Source of the DNA: Defluviicoccus sp. | GTDB lineage: Bacteria; Pseudomonadota; Alphaproteobacteria; Rhodospirillales; Defluviicoccaceae | DNA: 64,000 nt | Direction of reading: 5' to 3' | Assembly: GCA_029624735.1 (NCBI GenBank) | Contig: JARSSM010000017.1 | Span: forward strand, 1-64,000 | Part shown: positions 27,803-36,271 of the stretch, piece after piece | Layout: every line of letters starts with the position of its first letter | How positions within the stretch are numbered: position 1 is the first letter of the stretch | Position numbers and translations under genes: made by a program | Notes under the pieces: generated by a model | The model's database searches: none | What the model was told of the DNA's origin: nothing | What the model saw: the letters and a program-made list of their open reading frames with translations, nothing else

Positions 27803-28109
27803 GGCGCCTGGTCCCTTGCCTCCGGTGCGTCCCGATGAGCCCGGCCGCAACCGGGCTTTCCCCCTGCCCGCACGGCCGCCCCTGCTGCCGGCTGGTCGGA
27901 GCCTCCGGCCGGCTCTAAGCGGGGTGGCGCCGATCATAGGCGGCCGTCACGCCGCTGTCACCCCCGCGGCCTCCAGCAGCGGTGGTGCCGCAGCGGTCCC
28001 GCAAATGAAACGCACTCGCTTACAGTTGCCCGCCGTGCTAGCCTTTTCGCACGGGAACAGCGTCTGGCCCGGACCTAAGGATCCGGCGCATGGGGAGGAG
28101 GCTTCAATC
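27803..28109. other. Divergent intergenic region of the cob operon and a secreted-protein gene
   Basis: About 307 nt with no credible gene. It must contain the promoters of cbiX (minus) and of the secreted-protein gene (plus), plus the candidate cobalamin riboswitch described separately. A hairpin AGCCCGG/CCGGGCT (27839-27856) sits between the riboswitch candidate and cbiX. Confidence 0.5.
27886..28070 (-). promoter_or_regulatory. Candidate cobalamin riboswitch in the cbiX leader
   Basis: On the minus strand, GGCAACTGTAAGCG (28017-28030) matches the conserved core of cobalamin riboswitches, preceded by GTGCGAAAAGG. About 120 nt downstream, CTCCGACCAGCCGGC (27886-27900) partly resembles the B12 box (GGAGACCNGCC). 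The GCCACTG element is not clear. Position before the first cob gene supports the call; the degenerate parts weaken it. Confidence 0.4.
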
Positions 28110-28172
28110 ATGCTGTCGTCAAGCATGGGCATGCTGTCGTCAAGCACGGGCATGCTGTCGTCAAGAACGTGG
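28110..28172 (+). repeat. 21-bp tandem repeat, three units, carrying start codons
   Basis: Three 21-bp units begin ATGCTGTCGTCAAG at 28110, 28131 and 28152. Units 1 and 2 differ by one base and unit 3 diverges at its end. Each unit keeps the reading frame and offers a start codon before the signal peptide. Confidence 0.9.
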
Positions 28173-28694
28173 TGGCGCGTGGGCGCAACCATCCTCTTCG
28201 CGGCGATCGCGGTGACGCTCGCAATCGGACCGGCGCATGCGGACAAGAAGCGCTATCCGGCATCGATGTGCGTGCCCTGGGGCGGGCCGCGGCCGATTCT
28301 CCACTTCAGCAGCCTGGTGGCGACCAAGCCGCCGTGCACGCATCCCTCGGGCTGCCCCGATGCCGATCAGCAGAACATCAATTTCGTCGACTGCCCGATC
28401 GTCAAGGATAACCCGTTCACCGGTACCAACGCGGTCCAGGTCATCGTCGTCGACCAACACCCGGTGCTCGACATCAAGTGCTGGGTCACGAGCGTCGTCT
28501 GGAACGGCTCGACCTTCCTCGACAAGAGCGATTCCCGCACCAGCAGCGGCGCCAGCAGCCAGCCGCAGACGCTGAGCTACGGTCCGCAGCTGCCGGCCGT
28601 CTCGTCGGGCACCGAGTCGCACTGGTACATCTCCTGCGGCATCCCGCCGGGCAGCAGTCTCATCTCCTACTTCGTCGATGAGCTGAACGAATAG
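28110..28694 (+). CDS. Secreted hypothetical protein with six mature cysteines
   Basis: The 194-residue product starts with three copies of MLSSSxG-like heptads, then a signal peptide (TWWRVGATILFAAIAVTLA, cleavage likely after PAHA before DKKRY). The mature part of about 150 residues contains six Cys (MCVPW, PPCTH, SGCPD, DCPIV, IKCWV, ISCGI) and no recognised domain; disulfides in the periplasm are likely. ATG 28110 follows GGGGAGGAGG, and in-frame ATGs at 28131 and 28152 begin the next two repeat units. It stands alone between the cob cluster and the XRE regulator. I do not recognise the family. Confidence 0.65.
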   Translation: MLSSSMGMLSSSTGMLSSRTWWRVGATILFAAIAVTLAIGPAHADKKRYPASMCVPWGGPRPILHFSSLVATKPPCTHPSGCPDADQQNINFVDCPIVKDNPFTGTNAVQVIVVDQHPVLDIKCWVTSVVWNGSTFLDKSDSRTSSGASSQPQTLSYGPQLPAVSSGTESHWYISCGIPPGSSLISYFVDELNE

Positions 28695-28798
28695 CGCTTG
28701 CGCGGCCGGCTCGCGGGCCGCCGCTGACAACCACCGCACCGCCGATGCGCGGGAGGGTAGATTGTTTGCTCTTGCGACCTCCTCTAATTTCTTATACG

Positions 28799-28808
28799 TC
28801 AACGTTGA
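28799..28808. promoter_or_regulatory. Palindrome upstream of the XRE regulator
   Basis: TCAACGTTGA is a perfect 10-bp palindrome ending 10 nt before the XRE start, next to an AT-rich TAATTTCTTATAC segment that could hold the -10. It is a plausible autoregulatory operator. Confidence 0.35.
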
Positions 28809-28818
28809 TGCATGAGGC

Positions 28819-29064
28819 ATGATTAGCGCCGCACAACTCAAGGCTGCACGGGCTCTCCTGGGCATTGATCAGCGACAGCTGGCTGAGGCATCGGGATTGT
28901 CGCTGCCGACCATTCAACGGATGGAGGCGAGCGAGAGCACCGTCCGCGGCAATGTCGATTCCCTGGTGAAGCTGACCGAGGCACTCGCAGCGCTCGGCAT
29001 TGAACTGATCGGCACTGGCGCTTCAAGCCAGGGCGGCGGTCGCGGCGTGCGGCTGAAGACATGA
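28819..29064 (+). CDS. Small XRE-family (Cro/C1-type HTH) regulator
   Basis: This 81-residue protein is essentially one helix-turn-helix domain: MISAAQLKAARALLGIDQ, then LAEASGLSLPTIQRMEA as helices 2-3, and a final helix with LTEALAALGIELIG. It lacks a sensor domain, as do many small alphaproteobacterial XRE regulators. A palindrome lies just upstream. It is 70 nt ahead of hyfB on the same strand, so it may control the membrane complex operon; a regulator also precedes the comparable gene set in mycobacteria (from memory). Confidence 0.78.
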   Translation: MISAAQLKAARALLGIDQRQLAEASGLSLPTIQRMEASESTVRGNVDSLVKLTEALAALGIELIGTGASSQGGGRGVRLKT

Positions 29065-29134
29065 ACCCATCGCGTAGAGGGCTGGCACAGCGCTGCGGCC
29101 GAACCCGCGACCAGGTTTCCTGGGGCCGGCTGAC

Positions 29135-31147
29135 ATGGTGCTGAGCGTTCTCCTCCGCGCGATGGCGGCGATGGCCCTTGCCGGGGGTGCCATAATCCCG
29201 GTCTGCCGTCGCCACAGCGCGGGGCCGTGGGTGTACGGCACCGTCCTTGCTGCGTGCAGCATCGCTTTTGCAGCGGCGCTTGCGCACTTGAGCAGCGGCG
29301 CCGCGCCGCTCACGCTGACCCTCCCGCTCGGAATCCCGTGGCTCGGCGCGCATTTCCGGCTCGATGCGCTGTCGGCCTTCTTTGTCGCGGTCGTCAACTT
29401 GGGCGGCGCCGCGGCGAGTTTGTATGCGATCGGCTACGGCCGCCACGAGTCCGAGCCGCTTCGGACCTTGCCGTTCTATCCGGGCTTTCTCGCGGCGATG
29501 AACCTGGTCGTGCTGGCGGATGACGCGTTTGTGTTCCTGTTCGCGTGGGAACTGATGTCGCTCTCCTCGTGGGCGCTGGTGATGGCCCATCATCGCGCCG
29601 AGGGCACGGCGCGCGCCGGCTATATCTATCTCGTCATGGCCGGCTTCGGCACGCTCTGCCTCCTGCTGGCATTCGGACTACTCGCCGGCAGCGAAGGCGC
29701 CTACACCTTCGACGCCATGCGCCACGGCGCCCTGCCGGAATCCCTGCAGACGCTGGTTCTCATCCTGGTTCTCCTGGGCGCCGGTTCGAAGGCCGGCATC
29801 GTGCCGTTGCATGTCTGGCTGCCGCTCGCCCATCCGGCGGCACCGAGCCATGTCTCGGCGCTGATGAGCGGCGTCATGACCAAGGTCGCCGTCTACGGCC
29901 TGATCCGGATCGTCTTCACACTGGCCGGACCACCGGCGTGGTGGTGGGCCGTGATCGTCCTGATCATCGGCGGCGCAACGGCCGTCCTCGGCGTGCTTTA
30001 TGCGCTGATGCAGCACGACCTGAAGCGTCTGCTCGCCTATCACACGGTCGAGAACATCGGCATCATTTACATCGGCCTCGGCCTCGCGCTCGCCTTCCAG
30101 ACCAATCATCTTTCGATCGGCGCCGCTCTCGCACTCACCGCCGCACTCTTTCACGTGCTCAATCATTCGCTGTTCAAGAGCCTGCTGTTCTTCGGCTCTG
30201 GCGCCGTGTTGAGAGCGACCGGCGAGCGCGACATGGAGCACCTGGGCGGGCTGATCCATCGCATGCCCGTTACCGCGGCGACCTTCCTTATCGGCTGCGC
30301 TGCAATCTCGGCCCTGCCGCCGCTGAACGGTTTCGTTTCCGAGTGGCTGACCTTCCAGGCCATCCTGATCAGCCCCGATCTGCCGCAGTGGGGGCTCAAG
30401 TTTCTCGTACCGGCGATCGGGGCGGCGCTCGCGCTCTCGGCCGCCCTTGCGGCAGCCTGCTTCGTCAAGGCGTTTGGCATCACGTTTCTCGGCCGCCCGC
30501 GCACGCCGCACGCCGTCGCGGCAACCGAGGTCGATCCCTGCTCGCGCGGCGCCATGGCCTTTCTTGCGGTGCTGTGCATCTTGGCCGGTGTGCTTCCTGG
30601 CCTTGTCGTCGACGCGCTCTCGGGCGTGGTGCGCGAACTCACGGCGGGCAGCAGCCTGCCGGCGCAAAGCGGATTGCCGTGGCTCTCGCTGGTCCCGCTC
30701 TCTACGGCCCGCAGCTCCTACAACGGATTGATCTTGCTGGTGTTCCTCACCTTCACATCAACCCTGATCGCGGTCTCCCTGCGTCGCCTCGCTTCGCACG
30801 CGGTCAGGCGGGCGCCGGCGTGGGACTGTGGAGCCCCGGATGCCAGTCCGATCACCCAGTACAGTGCCGGCAGCTTTGCGCAGCCGATCCGCCGCGTCTT
30901 CGGCGGTTTCGCTTTCCGGGCGAAGGAGCGCGTCGAGATGCCGGAACCGGGAAGCATGCAGCCGGCGCGGCTGCATGTTCAGCTCCGTGACCACATCTGG
31001 GACATCATTTTCGCGCCGATCCAGAAGGCGATTGCCTTCACGACCGAACGGCTGAACACGCTCCAGTTCCTCACCATCCGCAGCTACCTTGCCTTGGTGT
31101 TCGGCGCCCTCATCTTGCTGCTGTCCGGGCTGGCGCTATGGCAATGA
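29135..31147 (+). CDS. hyfB: HyfB-like proton-antiporter subunit of a membrane complex
   Basis: The 670-residue polytopic protein of the NuoL/MrpA antiporter family has many hydrophobic segments and the conserved core around LVVLADDAFVFLFAWELMSL, GSKAGIVPLHVWLPLAHPAA and KRLLAYHTVENIG. It should move ions across the inner membrane. It opens a tightly coupled operon hyfB-C-E-F-G-I (29135-36271). HyfC starts 10 nt before its stop. ATG 29135 has no strong ribosome site. The large subunit encoded downstream lacks NiFe ligands, so the complex is probably not a hydrogenase. Confidence 0.88.
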   Translation: MVLSVLLRAMAAMALAGGAIIPVCRRHSAGPWVYGTVLAACSIAFAAALAHLSSGAAPLTLTLPLGIPWLGAHFRLDALSAFFVAVVNLGGAAASLYAIGYGRHESEPLRTLPFYPGFLAAMNLVVLADDAFVFLFAWELMSLSSWALVMAHHRAEGTARAGYIYLVMAGFGTLCLLLAFGLLAGSEGAYTFDAMRHGALPESLQTLVLILVLLGAGSKAGIVPLHVWLPLAHPAAPSHVSALMSGVMTKVAVYGLIRIVFTLAGPPAWWWAVIVLIIGGATAVLGVLYALMQHDLKRLLAYHTVENIGIIYIGLGLALAFQTNHLSIGAALALTAALFHVLNHSLFKSLLFFGSGAVLRATGERDMEHLGGLIHRMPVTAATFLIGCAAISALPPLNGFVSEWLTFQAILISPDLPQWGLKFLVPAIGAALALSAALAAACFVKAFGITFLGRPRTPHAVAATEVDPCSRGAMAFLAVLCILAGVLPGLVVDALSGVVRELTAGSSLPAQSGLPWLSLVPLSTARSSYNGLILLVFLTFTSTLIAVSLRRLASHAVRRAPAWDCGAPDASPITQYSAGSFAQPIRRVFGGFAFRAKERVEMPEPGSMQPARLHVQLRDHIWDIIFAPIQKAIAFTTERLNTLQFLTIRSYLALVFGALILLLSGLALWQ

Positions 31148-32094
31148 TCGCCGACTGGCTGGTCCAAGGCTTGCAGATGGGGCTGGTGCTGATCGTCGCG
31201 CCGCTGCTCACCGGGCTCGTCCGCAAGATCAAGGCGCGGCTGTTGCGGCGGCAAGGCCCGTCGCTGCTGCAGCCTTACCGCGACCTGCACCGCCTCCTGC
31301 GCAAGGAGGTGGTGCTCGCCGACAACGCGTCATGGTTGTTTCGGATCGCTCCTTACGTCGCCTTCGCCACGATCTGGGTTGCAGCCGCGCTGGTGCCGAC
31401 CTTTGCCACCGGCCTTCTTTTCAGCTGGTCGGCCGACATGATCGCGATTGTCGCACTGTTGGGCACAGCGCGATTCTTTCTCGCGCTGGCCGGCCTTGAT
31501 GTCGGCACCAGCTTCGGTGGGATCGGCTCCAGCCGGGAAATGATGATCGCGTCGGTGGCCGAACCGGCGCTGCTCATGGCGGCTTTCACCCTCTCGCTGC
31601 TCGCCGGAACGACGCAGTTGTCCTCGATTGCCAACTTTATGCTGAGCCAGCACGTAGGCTTGCGCATTTCGTTGGGGCTTGTCTTCGTCGCTCTGCTGAT
31701 CGCCGCGCTGGCCGAGAATGCGCGCATCCCGGTCGACAATCCGGCAACGCACCTTGAGCTGACAATGGTGCATGAAGCGATGGTGCTTGAGTATTCCGGA
31801 CGGCATCTGGCGATGATCGAGGGGGCGGCGTTCGTCAAGCTCCTCCTCTACGCCTCGCTGATCGCCTGTGTGTTCGCGCCATGGGGCATGGCAGCCGCCG
31901 GCGACGGCCCGCTCGCCTACCTGGCCGGCATAGCCGCCTACCTCGTTAAACTCCTGCTGGCGGCGGTCGTACTGGCTGTGTTCGAAACATCGGTTGCCAA
32001 GATGCGCGTTTTCCGCCTGCCGGAATTCATTGGTACCGCGCTAATGCTGGGCCTGCTCGCAACACTCCTCCTGTTTGTAACCCGGAGCCTATGA
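31138..32094 (+). CDS. hyfC: HyfC-like (NuoH-type) membrane anchor subunit
   Basis: This 318-residue membrane protein is homologous to NuoH/HycD. Visible family features are RKIKARLLRRQGPSLLQPYR near the N-terminus, the loop ENARIPVDNPATHLELTMVH with conserved acidic residues, and about eight membrane segments. NuoH-type subunits join the hydrophilic arm to the antiporters and form part of the quinone-like cavity. ATG 31138 overlaps hyfB; a second ATG two codons on is possible. The stop overlaps hyfE (ATGA). Confidence 0.9.
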   Translation: MAMIADWLVQGLQMGLVLIVAPLLTGLVRKIKARLLRRQGPSLLQPYRDLHRLLRKEVVLADNASWLFRIAPYVAFATIWVAAALVPTFATGLLFSWSADMIAIVALLGTARFFLALAGLDVGTSFGGIGSSREMMIASVAEPALLMAAFTLSLLAGTTQLSSIANFMLSQHVGLRISLGLVFVALLIAALAENARIPVDNPATHLELTMVHEAMVLEYSGRHLAMIEGAAFVKLLLYASLIACVFAPWGMAAAGDGPLAYLAGIAAYLVKLLLAAVVLAVFETSVAKMRVFRLPEFIGTALMLGLLATLLLFVTRSL

Positions 32095-32756
32095 TGCACG
32101 GCCTCGCCTTCGATGTTGCGCATCTTCTTTCGGGCAGTCTGGTCCTGATCAGCCTCATGCTCTTGTACCAGGACCGCCTCTACAGCCTGCTCAATATCTT
32201 TGCCTTCCATGCAGTCTTCCTGGCCTTTGCCGTCGCCTGGCAGGCTTTCATCCAGCGGGCGCCGCACCTTTACGTCACGGCGGCGATCGCGCTCGCGTTC
32301 AAGGGCATCGTCATTCCGGTCGCGCTGCACCGGATGGTGCAGCGGCTCGGCATCCATCGCCAGATCGAAACCGTGGTCGGCATCGGTCCGACGATGCTGT
32401 TCGGCATCGGCCTTGTTGCGCTCTCGATCATGGTCATGCTGCCGGTGACGGAACAAGCCGATGCGCTGACGCAAGAGGACCTCGCGTTCGCCCTCTCGGT
32501 GGTCCTGCTTGGGCTGTTGATGATGGTCACGCGGCGCAACGCGGTCAGTCAGATCGTGGGCTTCATGTCGTTGGAGAACGGACTGATCCTGGCCGCGGCC
32601 GGCGCCAAGGGCATGCCGCTGGTGGTCGAGATCAGCATTGCCTTCTCGGTGCTGATCGCGCTGATCGTCATTGGCATCTTCTTGTTCCGGATCCGTGAAC
32701 GCTTCGATACGGTCGACGTTCACGTCCTCGACCGCTTCCGCGGGGAACAGCCATGA
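32091..32756 (+). CDS. hyfE: HyfE-like membrane subunit
   Basis: This 221-residue protein has about six to seven hydrophobic segments. Its C-terminal half resembles NuoK (RNAVSQIVGFMSLENGLIL, conserved Glu in a membrane helix), as in HyfE/HycP proteins. It probably takes part in ion transfer within the complex. Both ends overlap neighbours by ATGA, so translation is coupled to hyfC and hyfF. Confidence 0.87.
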   Translation: MMHGLAFDVAHLLSGSLVLISLMLLYQDRLYSLLNIFAFHAVFLAFAVAWQAFIQRAPHLYVTAAIALAFKGIVIPVALHRMVQRLGIHRQIETVVGIGPTMLFGIGLVALSIMVMLPVTEQADALTQEDLAFALSVVLLGLLMMVTRRNAVSQIVGFMSLENGLILAAAGAKGMPLVVEISIAFSVLIALIVIGIFLFRIRERFDTVDVHVLDRFRGEQP

Positions 32757-34201
32757 TGCCCTCGGGCGAGAGCGCAATGGCGGCGGTGCTGATCATTCCC
32801 GCGGTTGCCACGCTGCTTCTCGCCGTCATTTCATCGTACCAGGCCGGTTCCACAATCAATGTCGTTGCCACTGCGCTTACGCTTTGCGCTTCATCCCTGC
32901 TCGTGGTCGTGCGGCCTGCGCCCTCGCTCTATCTGCACGTGGACGACTTCAACATCTTTCTCGTCGTCCTCAACACCTTTGTAGCGTTCACAACCAGCGT
33001 ATTCAGCGCCTCTTACATCGCGCACGAGCTGTCGAGTCGGCGCCTGACGCCTGGATACCTTCGCTTCTACCACGCCATGTACCAGGTCCTGATGCTGGCG
33101 ATGAACGTGGCGCTCTTGGCCAACAACATCGGGTTGATGTGGGTGGCGATCGAGCTCGCAACGCTGACGACCGTGCTCATGGTCGGCATCTACCGCACGC
33201 CGGCGGCGCTGGAGGCGGCCTGGAAGTACTTCATCCTCGGCAGCGTTGGCATCGCGCTCGCCCTGTTCGGAACCATCCTGATCTATCTGGCGGCGCGGCC
33301 AACGATGGGCCAGGGGATGGAGTCGATGGCGTGGACGCTGCTCGTCTCCCACGCCGCCGCCTTCGATCCGGCGCTCCTCAATCTCGCCTTCGTGTTTCTC
33401 CTGCTCGGCTACGGCACCAAGGTCGGCTTGGCGCCGCTGCATGCCTGGCTGCCGGATGCGCATGCGGAAGGCCCGACGCCGATCTCGGCGGTCCTGTCCG
33501 GCCTCCTGCTCAACGTCGCCCTTTACGTGCTGTTGCGCTTCAAGATCCTGCTCACCGCCAATGCGGCGGCATTGGCGCCAGGCGCGCTAATGATCGGCAT
33601 GGGACTCGTGTCGTTGATCTTTGCGGCGCTGATGCTCTACCGCCGCCGCGACATCAAGCGCATGTTCGCCTACTCCTCGATCGAGCACATGGGCATCATC
33701 ACGTTTGCCTTCGGCATGGGCGGGCCGCTCGCCAGTTTTGCCGGCCTGTTCCATATGACGATGCACAGCCTCACCAAGTCGGCGATCTTCTTCGCGGTCG
33801 GGCACGTGAGCCAGGCCAAGGGCACGCAGAAGATTGCCGAAATCCGCGGCCTGACCGAAAGCCATCCGGTGCTCGGCTGGGGGCTGGTGCTGGGCGTCAT
33901 CGCGATTGCCGGCATGCCGCCGTTCGGCATCTTCATGAGCGAGTTCCTGATCATCTCTTCGACCTTTGCCCGTGAGCCGCTGCTCGCAATCCCGCTTGTG
34001 CTGGGCCTCCTGATCGGCATCGGCGCTCTCGTGCTGCGGATGCAGGGCCTCGCATTCGGTCCGGCCTCCCAACCCAACACACCGGTGGAGGCGTCGTACG
34101 TGCCGCTATTCGCGCATCTGGCGCTCGTGTTCGCCGCCGGGGTGTTTCTCCCTGATGCCCTGGTATCCTGGTTCCGTACCGTCGCGACGATGATCGGCTG
34201 A
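32753..34201 (+). CDS. hyfF: HyfF-like second antiporter subunit
   Basis: This 482-residue NuoL/M/N-family protein has IGLMWVAIELATLTTVLMVG (membrane Glu), YGTKVGLAPLHAWLPDAHAE (conserved Lys and His) and KRMFAYSSIEHMG. It is the second ion-translocating antiporter-like subunit of the complex, alongside hyfB. The stop is 2 nt before hyfG. Two such subunits with only six genes in all give a compact architecture relative to the E. coli Hyf operon. Confidence 0.9.
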   Translation: MMPSGESAMAAVLIIPAVATLLLAVISSYQAGSTINVVATALTLCASSLLVVVRPAPSLYLHVDDFNIFLVVLNTFVAFTTSVFSASYIAHELSSRRLTPGYLRFYHAMYQVLMLAMNVALLANNIGLMWVAIELATLTTVLMVGIYRTPAALEAAWKYFILGSVGIALALFGTILIYLAARPTMGQGMESMAWTLLVSHAAAFDPALLNLAFVFLLLGYGTKVGLAPLHAWLPDAHAEGPTPISAVLSGLLLNVALYVLLRFKILLTANAAALAPGALMIGMGLVSLIFAALMLYRRRDIKRMFAYSSIEHMGIITFAFGMGGPLASFAGLFHMTMHSLTKSAIFFAVGHVSQAKGTQKIAEIRGLTESHPVLGWGLVLGVIAIAGMPPFGIFMSEFLIISSTFAREPLLAIPLVLGLLIGIGALVLRMQGLAFGPASQPNTPVEASYVPLFAHLALVFAAGVFLPDALVSWFRTVATMIG

Positions 34202-34203
34202 CC

Positions 34204-35742
34204 ATGTCTCCGATGGAAATGACAGCGTTCGACGCGATCACGAACGGGCGCACAGCCGACCCGGACCATCGGCCTTGGCCACGGTTCAGCGTCGATGAAG
34301 GGACATGGGCAAAGACCGCGGATGCATTGCGCGACGGTGAGTGCTGCCTCCTCGGCTACTGGGGCGAACGGGAGCGCGTCAATCTGGCGCTGGGGACGCC
34401 GAACTTAAGCGCGATCTGTGTCCTCAGCCTTGAGAACGTCGATCGGGTCTTCCCGTCGCTCGCGGCTGCCTTCCCGCCCGCGGCGCGGCTTGAGCGCACG
34501 ATCCGGGAGATGAACGGCCTGCTTGCCGCAGGTGCCGCCGACAGCCGGCCGTGGCTCAATCATGGCCGGTGGCCGCAAGTGCCAGAGGCGTCGGCACCTT
34601 CGGCGCTCGATCCACATGATAAGTACACCTTCCTCCCCGTCGAGGGCGAGAGCCTGCACCAGATCCCGGTCGGCCCCGTCCACGCCGGCATCATCGAACC
34701 CGGCCACTTCCGCTTTACCGCCAACGGTGAGACCGTGGTCCGCCTGGAGGAGCGGCTGGGCTACGTGCACAAGGGCATCGAAGGCCTTATGGCCGGCGCA
34801 CCGCTCGCCAAGGCGGCCCAGCTCGCGGGCCGCGTTTCGGGAGACAGCACAGTCGCCTACGCGCTCGCGTTTGCGCGTGCGGTCGAGGCGGCGACGGAAA
34901 CGGTGGTGCCGGAACGCGCGCACTGGCTGCGCGCACTGATGGCGGAACTGGAACGCATCGCCAACCACTTAGGCGACATCGGCGCCATCTGCAACGACGC
35001 CGCTTTCGCGATCATGCTCGCCCATTGCGGCATCCTGCGCGAGCAGGTTCTGCGCGCGACGGCAACGACCTTCGGCCATCGGTTGATGATGGACCGGATC
35101 ATCCCCGGCGGTGTCGCCTGCGATCTCAATGGCGACGGCAGAGCCGCGATCGAGGCCCTCGTCGCCCGGATCCGGCGCAAGTTCCCCGAACTGGTCGAGC
35201 TCTACGACAACACGACCTCGCTGCAAGACCGAACCGTCGCGACCGGCATCCTGCGCCCGGCACTTGCCCAGCGCTTCGCCTGCGGCGGCGTCATCGGCCG
35301 CGCCTCAGGCCGCACGGTCGATGCGCGCCGCCATCCGGGCTACCCGCCCTATGACCAGCTTGCCTTCGACGTGCCGTCGCTCATCGAAGGCGACGTCAAC
35401 GCCCGGGTCTGGATCCGCATTCGCGAGGTGGAGCAAAGCTTGGCGCTGATCGAGCAGATTCTCAGCCGGCTGCCGGAGGGCGCCATCGCCACCGATATTC
35501 GCGCCCGCGCCGAGGCCGGAGCCGCGCACACAGAGGGCTTGAGCCTCGTCGAGGGCTTCCGCGGCGATATCCTGGTGTGGGTGCGGCTGCGCGCCGACGG
35601 CACCGTCGACCGCTGTCATCCGCGCGATCCGTCCTGGTTCCAGTGGCCGCTGTTGGAGGCGGCGATCGAAGGCAACATCGTTGCCGACTTCCCGCTCTGC
35701 AACAAATCCTTCAACTGCTCGTACTCGGGCCACGATCTGTAG
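34204..35742 (+). CDS. HyfG-like large subunit lacking NiFe cysteine ligands (Ehr type)
   Basis: The 512-residue protein fuses a NuoC-like N-terminal part (about 1-150) to a NuoD/hydrogenase large-subunit-like part: GPVHAGIIEPGHFRF, RLGYVHKGIEGLM. Where NiFe hydrogenases have RVCGIC, it reads RVSGDS, as in NuoD. The C-terminal DPCxxC is replaced by FPLCNKSFNCSYSGHDL. It therefore cannot bind a NiFe centre in the usual way. It fits energy-converting hydrogenase-related (Ehr) complexes, whose electron donor and acceptor are unclear. Unlike typical hydrogenase operons, no maturation genes (hyp) are present here. Confidence 0.85.
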   Translation: MSPMEMTAFDAITNGRTADPDHRPWPRFSVDEGTWAKTADALRDGECCLLGYWGERERVNLALGTPNLSAICVLSLENVDRVFPSLAAAFPPAARLERTIREMNGLLAAGAADSRPWLNHGRWPQVPEASAPSALDPHDKYTFLPVEGESLHQIPVGPVHAGIIEPGHFRFTANGETVVRLEERLGYVHKGIEGLMAGAPLAKAAQLAGRVSGDSTVAYALAFARAVEAATETVVPERAHWLRALMAELERIANHLGDIGAICNDAAFAIMLAHCGILREQVLRATATTFGHRLMMDRIIPGGVACDLNGDGRAAIEALVARIRRKFPELVELYDNTTSLQDRTVATGILRPALAQRFACGGVIGRASGRTVDARRHPGYPPYDQLAFDVPSLIEGDVNARVWIRIREVEQSLALIEQILSRLPEGAIATDIRARAEAGAAHTEGLSLVEGFRGDILVWVRLRADGTVDRCHPRDPSWFQWPLLEAAIEGNIVADFPLCNKSFNCSYSGHDL

Positions 35743-35746
35743 CGAC

Positions 35747-36271
35747 ATGCGCAAGACCCTGTTTCGCAGCATTATCCAAGCCCCCGTGACGGAGGCACCA
35801 CCGCCGGCCGACGCGGCGGCGCTGGCCGAACTGGCGGCGTCCGTCGATGCCGCAGCGCTGCGCCGGCTCGGCCGCAGCCTCGCCATCCGCGAGGTCGATG
35901 CCGGCTCGTGCAACGGCTGCGAGCTTGAGATCCATGCACTCAACAATGCTTTTTACGACCTGGAGCGGTTCGGCATCCGCTTCGTCGCCTCGCCGCGCCA
36001 TGCCGACGTGCTGCTCGTCACCGGGCCGGTGACGTGGAACATGCGCGAGGGGCTGGAGCGGACCTATGCCGCCACGCCGGCGCCGAAATGGGTGGTCGCG
36101 GTCGGCGACTGCGGATTCGACGGCGGCATCTTCGCCGGCAGCTATGCCGTCGCTGGCGGCGTGTCGGCTGTCGTGCCGGTCGATCTCCACATCCGCGGCT
36201 GTCCGCCGACGCCGACCCAGCTCTTGCGCGGCCTTCTGGCGCTGCTCAACGCCGCCGGCCAGGACCGCTAG
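35747..36271 (+). CDS. hyfI: HyfI-like (NuoB-type) iron-sulfur small subunit
   Basis: This 174-residue protein has all four ligands of the proximal (N2-like) 4Fe-4S cluster: DAGSCNGCELEI, VGDCGFDGGIF and IRGCPPTP. It should pass electrons next to the HyfG-like subunit. ATG 35747 lies 4 nt after the hyfG stop. No ferredoxin-like HyfH/NuoI subunit follows, so the electron entry site is unknown. The last base of the TAG stop is the first base of the two-hairpin repeat. Confidence 0.9.
   Translation: MRKTLFRSIIQAPVTEAPPPADAAALAELAASVDAAALRRLGRSLAIREVDAGSCNGCELEIHALNNAFYDLERFGIRFVASPRHADVLLVTGPVTWNMREGLERTYAATPAPKWVVAVGDCGFDGGIFAGSYAVAGGVSAVVPVDLHIRGCPPTPTQLLRGLLALLNAAGQDR

Noticed and set aside
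27985..28030. A cobalamin riboswitch on the plus strand (GGTCCCGCAAATGAAACG)
   Set aside because: The match to the core is weaker than that of the minus strand, and the plus-strand gene is an unrelated secreted protein.
28110..28172. CRISPR-like or minisatellite array
   Set aside because: The units are contiguous, only three, in frame and coding; there are no spacers.
34204..35742. Annotating the operon as a working NiFe hydrogenase-4
   Set aside because: The large subunit lacks the cysteine pairs that hold NiFe, and no maturation genes are present.
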